From positions 1-64,000 of the forward strand of contig CAJHNH020001578.1 in NCBI GenBank assembly GCA_905116865.2: a stretch of 64,000 bases of DNA, read 5' to 3'. Position numbers and translations under genes: made by a program. Below are positions 25,501-37,500 of the stretch, one piece after another (the stretch's first letter is position 1; each line of letters starts with the position of its first letter). This DNA comes from Candidula unifasciata. Its lineage: Eukaryota > Mollusca > Gastropoda > Stylommatophora > Geomitridae. The notes under the pieces are model-generated. The model made no database searches, was not told where the DNA came from, and saw nothing but the letters and a program-made list of their open reading frames with translations.

Positions 25501-28500
25501 TTATAGAATTAGCCAAACTGCTTTGATGTTTCTTCCTTATTGTAGTGGTTATAGAATTAGCAAAACTGCTATGTGATGTTCCTTGCTTACAGTAATGGGT
25601 ATAGAATTAGCAAAACTGCTGTGATGTTTTCCTTGCTTACAGTAATGGGTATAGAATTAGCAAAACTGCTGTAATGTTTCTTCCTTACTGTAACCGTTAT
25701 AGAATTAGAAAAACTGCTGTGATGTTTCTTCCTTACTGTAACGGTTATAGAATTAGCAAAACTGCTGTGATGTTTCTTCCTTACAGTAATGGGTATAGAA
25801 TTAGCAAAACTGCTGTAATGTTTCTTCCTTACTGTAACCGCTTTAGAATTAGCAAAACTGCTGTGATGTTTCTTCCTTACTGTAACGGTTATAGAATTTG
25901 CAAAATTGCTGTGATGTTTCTTCCTTACTGTAACGGTTATAGAATTAGCAAAACTGCTGTGATGTTTCTTCCTTACAGTAAATTATTAGCAATTAGCAAA
26001 ACTGCTGTAATGTTTCTTCCTTACAGTAATGGGTATAGAATTAGCAAAACTGCTGTAATGTTTCTTCCTTAGTGTAACCATTATAGAATTAGCAAAACTG
26101 CTGCAATGTTTCTTCCTTACTGTAACGGTTATAGAATTAGCAAAACTGCTGTGATGTTTCTTCCTTACAGTAATGGGTATAGAATTAGCAAAACTGCTGT
26201 GATGTTTCTTCCTTACTGTAACCGCTTTAGAATTAGCAAAACTGCTGTGATGTTTCTTCCTTACAGTAATGGGTATAGAATTTGCAAAATTGCTGTGATG
26301 TTTCTTCCTTACTGTAACGGTTATAGAATTAGCAAAACTGCTGTGATGTTTCTTCCTTACAGCAAAGGGTATAGAATTAGCAAAACTGCTGTAATGTTTC
26401 TTCCTTACAGTAATGGGTATAGAATTAGCAAAACTGCTGTTATGTTTCTTCCTTACTGTAATGGGTATAGAATTAGCAAAACTGCTGTAATGTTTCTTCC
26501 TTACTGTAACCGTTATATAATTAGCAAAACTGCTGTGATGTTTCTTCCTTACCGTAACGGTTATAGAATTAGCAAAACTGATGTGATGTTTCTTCCAATT
26601 GTTGAAAATTACTATGATATTTGTTTCCAACTGTTGTTGTTGTTTATTAAAGGAGTGGTTGGCCATGCAGTTACAACGTGGGGCTCTCATGCAGGAGCTC
26701 CGGGTTCGACCCCCGCAGTAAGGTGATAGAGTTTTCTCTCGGGGGCAAAATTAAACATCTTAACCTGCACGTTGCGGGGCGATAACACTAACCTAGCTGC
26801 CCTGAATCCTTAAGTTCATGACTCCCAATCTATTCTCGACTAAAATGTGGTACATACAGGACAGTAGGGACAATTGATATTATAAATTACTAGGCTGTTT
26901 CTTTCAACTGTTGTAAATGATAAATCATGGTGAGGTTTCTTCCAAGTGTTTTTTAATATACAATTACTGTAACCACTGTGATGTTTTTTCGTATGTTTTT
27001 TTTTCATCACAGGCAACACTTCATGTTGGAGGACATGGAGAAAGACTTATGCAATGCCGAGAAGTTCGACTGACCACATACAAATCTATGCCAATGCAGG
27101 TAGATGGAGAACCATGCAGACTACGCCCTTCACATGTTAACATTACATTCCGAAACCAGTCTAATATGATTACTAAACCTAAGCGACGAGGTTCAGTCCC
27201 AATAGCCAATGAGTAAGTATTTATGCTTACCTTATTGATATTTATGGGTAATATATTTATGTTTCAAATAATATTTTATTTGAAACAGTCAGACTGTTTT
27301 CATCAGATTCAATCAGTGCTGGGTTGTTTCTCAGCAGATATCAAAAAGTGGAAATAACCAATATGACAATTTATGAGTGCAAGCCCGGCTCTCTAGCGTA
27401 GTTGGCTAAACTGGATTGCGGGGTAACCGGGTGACAAACTCCATGTGGTCCGGGTTCACTCCTGGGGTAGGCAGAAAAGCTACATTTCTCCAAGATTTAC
27501 GGTATTTACAATGGAATCAAGGCCGAAAGGTTGCGATATACATAATACCGAGCCTAAGGGTTAACAACTCATGGCTTCTGGATACTTAAACAACAAAACA
27601 ACAAAACACTGTTTTCAGACGATTCTCATCAGTGCTGGGTTATTTCTCAGCTGTAAAAAAGGGGAAATAACCATTATGACAACTTGTGAGTGCAAAGCTT
27701 TCAAGCAGAACCGATTACCCACACTGGAAGAAGAAAATTCATTATCTTTTATCACATCTTGATAGGGAACAAATTTAAATATGTCACGACAACAGGAAAA
27801 TGGGAGGAAATATAAGGGTGGAGTTTGACCAAAAAAGAAGACGCTGTAATGTTTGGCATTTTGGCCTAGAAGTACAAGTGCCAAAACTGATTAATAGTAC
27901 ATGAGAGGGAAGGCTGTGGAGAGATTTTACTACCAATGAACTATTGTACTATAACAAGAAGACTTTCAAAGATGATATGCCTTTCATTTGTGCAGTGGTT
28001 GTGTCGTGTTCTTCAGTATGGGTGCTAGCCGGTTTATCTGTGAGCTGGTGAAATACCTTCTACATGTATAAAGCCAACATATCATGCCCGACTACTTCCA
28101 TCAATGACAAGCTGCACTTCTGGTGGTGACTATTGGCTTTGGCATCTCTAGCAACTGCCAAATACTTTTACCGCATGCTTGTATTTCTGAATTCTAACGG
28201 GTGTGATTGTTTGTTCACAAGTTTTCCAAATGGGACAGTGAGGGACATTTCATTTGATTTTTACTGGCACAGGAATGGAGCAAATATGGGGAAAACCCGT
28301 TTGCAGTAAAGTTGAAACCTCGGCTAAGACTAAGACTTTCAAAGACACATTGAACATTGAAATGCAGGATGCCAGGAAATGGCTAAATGAACAAGGGTGT
28401 CTGTGTTGGACTTCTGAAATCATTGTGCTGCAAAGGACCCCCTACACAATGAAACTGATATACAAACTCAGCAAATGACATGCACATATTTTCACACTGG

Positions 28501-31500
28501 AAAACCCCATACTCCATCTCCTTTTTTTATGTGTTTGTTGTATATTCCGTACAAGATGTCGTAAACCAATCCAACCATTTGTTGGCTTTTTTTGTGTGTG
28601 TTTTATTATGCAATTTTACATTCAAAAGTTTACCATTTCTTTCTAAATTATATACAATGATCATCATCATCCCGTAACACTTCATGTCCTTGGGTCACCA
28701 GTTTCTGTTGACTGATCAGCTCTCTCCACCTTTGGCGGTCAGTTGTGATGGACTTCATGGTTGCATGCCTGAGGCCTGCCCAGTGAGTCAGGTTCTGTAA
28801 CCAGGTTTTTCTTGGTCTGACTCTTCTCCTCTTTCCCTCTACCTAGCCCTTCAGTATTGTTTCTGAGAGGCCGCTTATTACATGTCCATACCATTGCATT
28901 TTTTCGTCTTTTCACTGTAGTTAAAAGAGGTTTATAGTTGCCAATCTCTCGTTTTGATTAGGAGCTAACTTTTTGCGTCCGCCCTGATATACATTGATAT
29001 CCTTGTCAAAATCAATGCAAAGCTACCTGCTGCCAAATCACTTACAGCTAAAGTGAACCCACGATGTCAGAATTATGGAAATTCATCACAACCTCTTAGC
29101 CACAGGCAGCAAATTTATGCAGTTTTATGTATTGATCATAATTTATGGTTGTAGTGGTCTTCTTGATATATTGTGAGAAGTCTAATCTACGTAATCAAAA
29201 TGAGCTATCTATATAGTGAAGACACTCTCACAAAGTTAGCTACTCTGATGACCCAGTGTAAAAGGGCCCTTTTCCACACTTTCAGGCATATTGGTCATTT
29301 AGGACTAGAGCAAGTAAAAGACTTTCTGTTTTTAATAACAGATTTTTTTTTTTTTTATGTGTGTGCTATCCAGTTCCATAATTTCCTCCTCAACCCATTC
29401 CGCTTTTTTTTTTTTTTTGGTAGTATTCAATGTAATGCTGTAAAGGCACTAATTTATTTAGCCATATTTTTTTTTTGTCAGCGCTACATTTACAGAAACT
29501 TTGTGATGAGTACTGGCATCTTGTTTCTTGATAAAAGCCCTGGTCTTCTCCATGTGCTTTGTAATAAAGATAATGTCCCACTATTGTAGTCTTACTCTGT
29601 GGTGGCACTGGTTAATGTGTGTTTCAAGTTTCTAAATAACTGCCTCTGTTTTTCACCATCTTGTGGTATACAAAGATTTTTATTTATAAAATGAACATGA
29701 TCTTGTTCCAGAAACTAAGTTTTGCTTGCACATCCATTTTACAAATCCAGCTTATTTGTATGCAGACTGTTAGTTCCTCACATCTCAGGTAGTTGCCCTC
29801 AAAGATAATAACCCTAATTAGTTGCCTTTTATTACATGCTTTGTTTTGAGGGGGTGGGGTGCGGGGGGGGGGGGGGGGGCAGTGGGTCTATTCTCATCTT
29901 AAATTATGCTCCAGGATCCACATGGAGAGGGTGGTTTTTTATTATTTTTTTGGGTCATTGTTTAACTTTTATTAATTTGAAGAAAAACAATAATTTAAAA
30001 AAAAAAAGTTTTACCATATTGTTAATTAATTTCACAAGCACCGGTGAGAGCTGTGATGTTTTAACCTGGACTTCTAGCAATTTCCCATAGGGTCTCTGGG
30101 TAATAAGACCGGACGCCTATGTGTATTGTTGCGCACTTAAAAAAATCACTTGGCAGTTGGAAATCGAAAAGAGCTGCCTAACGGCGCTGGCCAGGCAAAA
30201 TTTGGAGCTTAAAAATCTACCCAGAGTATTTTAGGATCCTTGCCGGTGCTACAGAGTTCATGAGATTCTTTAGGCTTGAGTTCAAAGAAGAACGGAGCAC
30301 TTACACCGTGTGCAATGATGTTAATTCGTTGAATAAACATAAACATAATTTGCTTCAAAATCTGTCAGAAAACTCAAATGTGGCATCAGTTCAGAAAGAA
30401 AGGGAATGTCAAAAAAGTTTATGCCTACACATGTTGATGTCAGGCTTTTCTCAAAATATGTCAGCATACTCTAATTGACTGATGTTTTCTTCACACTATT
30501 AAGTCTGATGAATGAAGAAGAAACGTCAAAGGGGTAATTTATGTTAATAAACTAAAACTGACCACTGTCCACTGTAAGGGTGGGGCCAAGAACAAACTGA
30601 ATAATCCCAGTTATAGTCCTGATTTTGCTTTTTTCAGTCCACCATCATCTGTGCCAGAGCGGCTGAGACTTCAGGTCAGTCGCATTGGCATGTCAGACTA
30701 TGAGTCTCTCCATTTTGAGAAGGAAAAGCTGCGGCAAGCTTGTAAGTTGTTGGGAGCTGTCAGGTTTGTTTTGCCCTCTTTGTTTGTCAATTCCCCTTTT
30801 TCTCCTCCACGAACAGTTCACAATAATAAAACCAAAAGATAGGAAGATATGGTTTTGTGTAGGCAGGAACTAACCTCAACAGAAAACTAAACTGCTCACT
30901 TTTCTATATTTAATACATGTATCATGAGAAGATATTAAATCAAATGTAACATAGAACCAGTCAGCTTCATAATATCATAAACACAAATGGCATTGAAGGT
31001 TGCAGCCAGAGAGCATTCAGCAACACAAACATAAATCTACAATATCACAAACAGGAACAAGGATACATACAAATCATTTGACTGACGTATCCATGATTAA
31101 AGCGCATTTGATACAATATGCTTATCTGAACATAAAAAATAATGATGTAAAATGAAAATGAGTGCCACCTATGTAACTGAAATAAAGAAACAATTAAACA
31201 CACAACAATGACTAGAGCGCTCACTAGGACAGAAATGGACACGCATGTTCGGTTGTATTTTTGTGCATCCCTTTGTTTCCCTTTCCTTGAATTCTTCTAG
31301 TCACTCTTTTGTGCTAAATTATTTTCAAGCATTATGTGAACACATTTTCATGTTCACTTAACACTTGTGCCATTAGATGGCATCACTTGTTTAGCATATT
31401 TTTTGTGAAATCCAATATATTTTAATTCTTTGTTTTCAATTACAACTGGCAATAATTTTTTTTTCTTAATTGGCAGATGACACTTTCAGTGTTTAGTTTT

Positions 31501-34500
31501 TGTTTTTATTGTTCTGTGTTTAGCATTTTGATTACTTTGTAAATTCATATTCTTCCTTTACCTTGTAATTACATTGTAGATTGTTCACCATATGTATATT
31601 TTTACACACGCTTCCATCCTTGATCAATTATTTTGCACTTTATTACAAAGAGTTAGCTGCAGTAAACGGAGTCTTCAGTTTCATTTATCCATGCGACTCT
31701 TTCTTCTTCATCTCTTTTGTTCTAGAATTTAACTCTAGTTTTTCCATTCTCATGATATGTCCAGTGCATTGTGATTGGTTCGTCTGATGCAGATGACAAG
31801 CTCTCCTTGTGGGTTGAATTATTTCCAGACATCTTCATTATAATTTGTATCTGTCCATGTTGTGTGCATCATTCATCCATTGAACCAAATCCTTTCCATT
31901 CATACAATGTCATATTCTAACTCCAGTTTTTCCATTCTTATGACATGTTCAGTGCATTGATTGTGATTGGTTCATCTGATGCAGGCAACTAGTTCTCTTT
32001 ATGGATTAATTATTCCCAAAGATCTTCATTATCTGTGCTTGTTGTGTTCATCATTCATTTATGAAGCCACATCTGTTCAGCTTCCTAACAAGGTATCACT
32101 ATTCTGCTGACTTGTCTTTACTATCAGTTTTTATTGTCTAATAATGACACCATGATATTGCATGGTATTAGGTCAAAACTTACCCTTTCCAAATGTCAGC
32201 AATGCTAATTTTAGCTGCATGTAATTTTTAGTATTCTGTAAACCTAAACTCCTGTTGGTTTTTTAAAATTGTATCTTGTTGACTGGTTATTCATAATGAA
32301 CATTCAGCTGTGAATATCTGCTACTTATGAGGTTATAAAATTTTTTAGTCAAATAATGTTTTATTTTGCAGAACTTTTTTCAGCTTTTGAATGACATTTT
32401 TTTTTTCTTGGCCTGCTCTGAAATATTGCTTACATCAACCATTTGATGTAACCAATGGATACATGTGTTGTCAGGCTGTTCTCAAATCAGACAATGGCCT
32501 TAGTATATTGTATCTGAAAAAGCTTTGTTTTTTAATCATGTTTTTAAAGTCCAATTTCAGGTGCGACTTTTGTCACGTTCTGCATCCACACTGCCTTTTT
32601 TTTTTTTTTTTTGCACTTTCCAACTGTGTTGTGTACTTGTGTTTTTTTTTTTAATCACATTATTTCTCTTCATTATTGGCAAGATTCCTAGCCACAATGT
32701 TACTACAGCTCTATTTTTAAGTGTGCAGTACTGGTGCTACTGGAATTGAAACTCTTCGCTGGCTGCTGAAGATGGAGATCTAACACTTATAGGAGTGTCC
32801 CGAGTGCTGTGATTCCTAATTCAACATTCAGTGTACAATAGAAGAAATGAGGAGCCACCTTGATGTATGGGGCTAGATGCTCACCTCAGACCCAATTGTT
32901 GTAGGTTCGAATTCAGATTTCTATTAAACTATGATCTTGGCTCCCAGGTCAGCATAGCCTAAGATCGGAACCAAGTAAATCTGGTAATCTGGTAATCCTA
33001 GTTTCAGCTTCATAGCAAACGGGTCACCCCACACATGCTCCGCTCCTGTGCCAACGAAAAACAAATGCAGCTCACAGTGTCACGCCATGCACTTCAGAAG
33101 CTGGGCGACGAAACTACATCCTTCCAGTCTTCAGCATAGCAAAATGCAACGGCCACCGTCTGAAAAAAATATTTTGCCAAGCTTTAAAAAAAAAAAAAAA
33201 AAAAAAAGGTGGCCGTACCTAGCGTCCATTTTGACCGGAAGAATTAATGAGGGGGTCACCCCAGCAGTACCCTCGTTATAGCTGGGGAAGGGACTTAGGA
33301 CAAATCCACAGCAGGGCGTCGCCACTACAACGACCTGCCTGCCCTCGTTAACGACTGTTCACCCCAACACATGCAGTTCTTTGGCACGAAGGAGTGAACT
33401 TGGGTTTCTACTGCCGACTCCCTACTAAGATGTTATTTTATGTTCTGTTATCACAATTAATGTCACTGCACATTGGGCATACCCATGCGTGCTCAGTTCT
33501 CCGAAGCAGCAGCCACTCTAAAGTGGAACCAAGTAAAGCCCTGGAAAGTAAAAGGGGCCAGCGTGATGTCAAATACATCACTCACTGAGTGACAATTAGT
33601 CTATGAAATATATGTGTAACACTATTTATCCACGCTCTGCTAGCGTAGTTGGCCAAACAGGATTGCGCAGTGACCGGGTGACAAACTCCTTGTGGTCCGG
33701 GTTCACTCCCGGGAGTAGGAAGAAAAGCCACATGTCTCCCAGATTTACGGTATTTACAATGAAAGCAAGGCCGAAAGGTTGCGATATCCATAACCTAAGG
33801 GTTAATAACTCATGGTTTCTGAATACTAAAAACAAACACACAAAAAATCCACGCTTTGAAATGCTGAGGTGCCGGTCGGGTCCTAACTACAGGCAATTTG
33901 GCAGCAGCATGTCTTGACTTGGTTTCAACAGTGGTACTGAGAGCTTACCATTTAGAAAAGCAATGGCAAACTCCCGAATGTCAAATTTGCCTAGAAAAAC
34001 CACAGCAAAAAAAAAAAAAATTCTGAAAATAGTTCTGCAACATCTGGTAAAGGTTATGCAACTAACTAGAGCGGTGTCCGTGGCTTAGACGTTGCGAGTC
34101 CGACTCATAATTCCAACGTACTGCGATCGAAACCCACTGCTGGCTGCGTGGATTTTTATCATGGTATGCCCGGCTCTCTAGCTTAGTTGGTTAAACCGGA
34201 TTGCGCGGAGACTGGGTGATGAACTCCTTGTGGTCCGGGTTCAATCTCGGGGGTAGGCAGAAAAGCCACATTTCTCCCAGATTACGGTATTTACAATGGA
34301 ATCAATGGAATCGAAAGGTTGCGATATCCATAATACCTAGTCTAAGGGTTAACAAATCCTGGCTTCTGGATACTAAAACAAACAAACAAATCATGGTATG
34401 GGGTGTCACAGGTCGACTCAGCCTAAAATGGGTACCAGGATGTATGTCCTGGGGAAGTAAATACGGCCGGCGAAATGCTGACCACATTACCCACTTAGTG

Positions 34501-37500
34501 CCGATTGGTCTGTAAAAATATGGGTGCTCTTCTCATATGCCCGATGAGCCTAAAGATGTGAAAAGGGATCTTTACTTTCTTTTTTTTTTACTATCCTAAG
34601 TAACTAACTTTATACGCAATACACTTCATGTTGCGGAAAAGGACTTTTAGAATAAATGACAACACAACCAGAAATAAGAAAATAATACATCTAATCTGAA
34701 CATAAATGAACTTACTAATGAAACATGTGCCGATTTGCTGCAGATAGGATGGAGTGCTTATGAGAATGTTTTGAGTACTGCAATGCTTGTATTTTAACTC
34801 AAATCAGCTTCTTCTTCTTCTTCTTCTTCTTCTTCTTCTTCTTCTTCTGCTTTTCTAACCCCCAATGGAGTGTAGACCCTCAGTCAACTCACGCCAAGTC
34901 ATTCACTATTGCATGCAACCCTCCCCATGCGCTCCCTTTCTTTTTGACTTCACTCTTTAGTTTCCTTCTGTCAGGTCAATCTAACCCTTGAAAGACTTGG
35001 AACAAACACACATTTGTTGCAGTCTTGTCATGTGTTTACATATTACTTCATGTTACACTTAGCAGTTCTAATTATATTCTTTCAAGTAGCATTTACTAAC
35101 CGTGTACATATTTATATTTAGTTTCATACCATAGTTGTATTTCATCATCCAGTTGAATAAATTTGTATCTTATGTGTAGCTACCCTTCACTGATTATCAG
35201 TACATTGTAATTTGCAATTTATTTTGTTCTTTTTTAAATGATGTATTTGCTAAAAATGCATTGTACCTTTAAAATGTGCGTTTTGGTGCTGAGAGGCGTA
35301 GGTCCCCCATTGAAATGTGTAATCAGGTATAATCGAATGAAGCTTAACATCAAGTACAATGCCACCAGCCAAGTGTGGCAGAACAGCATGAGATTTATTC
35401 CCAAACACGAAACAGGACGCCTGTAATATTAACAATGAACTTTAATGCGTCTAAGCGGCAGTTGAACGCTGAAGGCCCTGAATATATACCATGGTGTATT
35501 GTCGAACATTTTGATTCAAAATGAGAAAATATGCAAATAATAGGACTCTTGGTGAAGACTCACACAAACACGCCAGCACTCGCTACCGTTCGCACACTCT
35601 TTAGAGATATTCAAATGAATCTTCAAACACCAGGTCAACATTCCGACCTTGAGAGTCTGGACGGTCACATTGATCTCCTCTTCTGCAGTCTGAACAGGGC
35701 AATGTCCCTCCTTAATGATTTGGCCTATAGATCCCTTCCTTTAAAATATACCGGCTTCCTGCCGAGCGCAGTAATCAATGTACCAGTTTTCGGCTGAGGT
35801 TTCTAGTGGAGTCCCGGGGTAGAGCGTCCTCAAGGATCCACTGAGACACGACCACACGTCTGTCTCCTTCAGACTTTATACTCCAAATGCTTCCGTGGCA
35901 TCCCTGGGTAGAACGTCATCAAGGATCCACACCAAGGCCGGACTACACGTCTGCCTTCATCAAACTTCAACTTCCAATCTCCTAGATTACAATTCCTCCA
36001 CAACATTGCGTATTGTTTTGACGTCCTATTTGCTCAGTCAGTACTGGTGTGTTCTAGTGCACATCCGCACGCGACAGCTTTTCTCCCCTCACCTGAGGAC
36101 GACCGAGAGCTAGAACCTGTCGTCATCTCGTTCGGCAATGTGGAGTCATGTCGCGGCAAACACCACCAATATGAGAGAGCAAATAAATCCTTCCGTGGCA
36201 TCCCGGGGTAGAACGTCCACTAGGATCCACACCAAGGCTGGACCACAGGTCCGCCTTGGTCAAACCTTTGATTACCAATCCTTCCGTGGCATCTCGGGGT
36301 AGAACGTCCACAAGGATCCACACCAAGGCCAGACCACAGGTCCGCCTTGGTCAAACCTTCGACTCCCAATCCCTAGATTACAATTCCTTAACAAATTACG
36401 TATTGTTTTGACGTCCTATTTGCTCAGTCAGTATTTGTGTGTTTTAGTTTACATCCGCACGCGACAACCTTGAGAAATTATGCATTATTTAGCTTCAATT
36501 CTTCTTTGTTGACCACTTGCAGATAGAACTCTGTTGTTGAATTATGTCAGTCATTTTGCTTTATTTTAGCTGTCCCCTTAGGAATTATTGTGGTGGACAA
36601 CAATGCTGACCTTCAGCAAGTAAGAGAAGAGATCCAGAAGATGCTGTCTGTAAGTATATAGATAATTTGAGGTCCCTAAAGAAATCTATTGATAGATGTT
36701 TTATCTAACATCATTAAGACAGTGGTTATATAATATAATCAAGTCTTCTGGGTTAAAACTGGGACATCTGGTTTTTGTCCTTTCTGATACATAACTTTTT
36801 TTTTTTTTTTAATATTTTCGGCTATTTAATATTTCCTTGTTGTGTTAATTATAACAGATTACAAGATTATAGATTGTACATAGCACTATAAGAATACTTT
36901 TCAAATAATTGTGATAATCAGATTGTACTATATATATTTGGGAACATTTAAAGTGATCTGGGTTTTTATCTTATTTTGTGATAATAATATCTTACATTTA
37001 TTGTTCAGTTTTTGTCACGTGCAGTTTGCTCTTTCCCTGTAACTCTTAGCATGTTTTCTATTGTTAAAAGTTTATTGCAACAGGACATACGATTAGCAAC
37101 ATCAATTTTATTACACGTGTAAGCAGTAGCAGGTAACGATCCCATTGAAGGGAGGGGGTAGGGGAATCAAGTGATTATCTACTCTTCTTTGTCTGGCTGT
37201 TAAAAAATTCATGTGAAGCTGGTCTTGTACCTATCTGGTACTAACTTGTAACCGGTAGCTTTCCCACATTACAGTTTCTGCAAAAGTGACATAAGCATGC
37301 GGCAAGCATTCTTTTTGCCTTGTTCGAGATGTAAATTTCTTCTTCTTCCTTTTCAGCATTCCAAGTCTTTGAGGTTCATTGCTACAGATAGCACCCGTCT
37401 CCATTCATCTCTCTAGGGGGTCTTCTCATTTCAGTTGGTGACACCAAGCGTTTGCAGGGCTGCCAGGCCAGGACATTATCTCTCCATCTTCTTCGTGGTC

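Noticed and set aside
25986..26726. Frames of 234 (minus) and 206 (plus) residues
   Set aside because: By-products of a 48-bp (16-codon) minisatellite; both strands are open and no non-repeat sequence is encoded.
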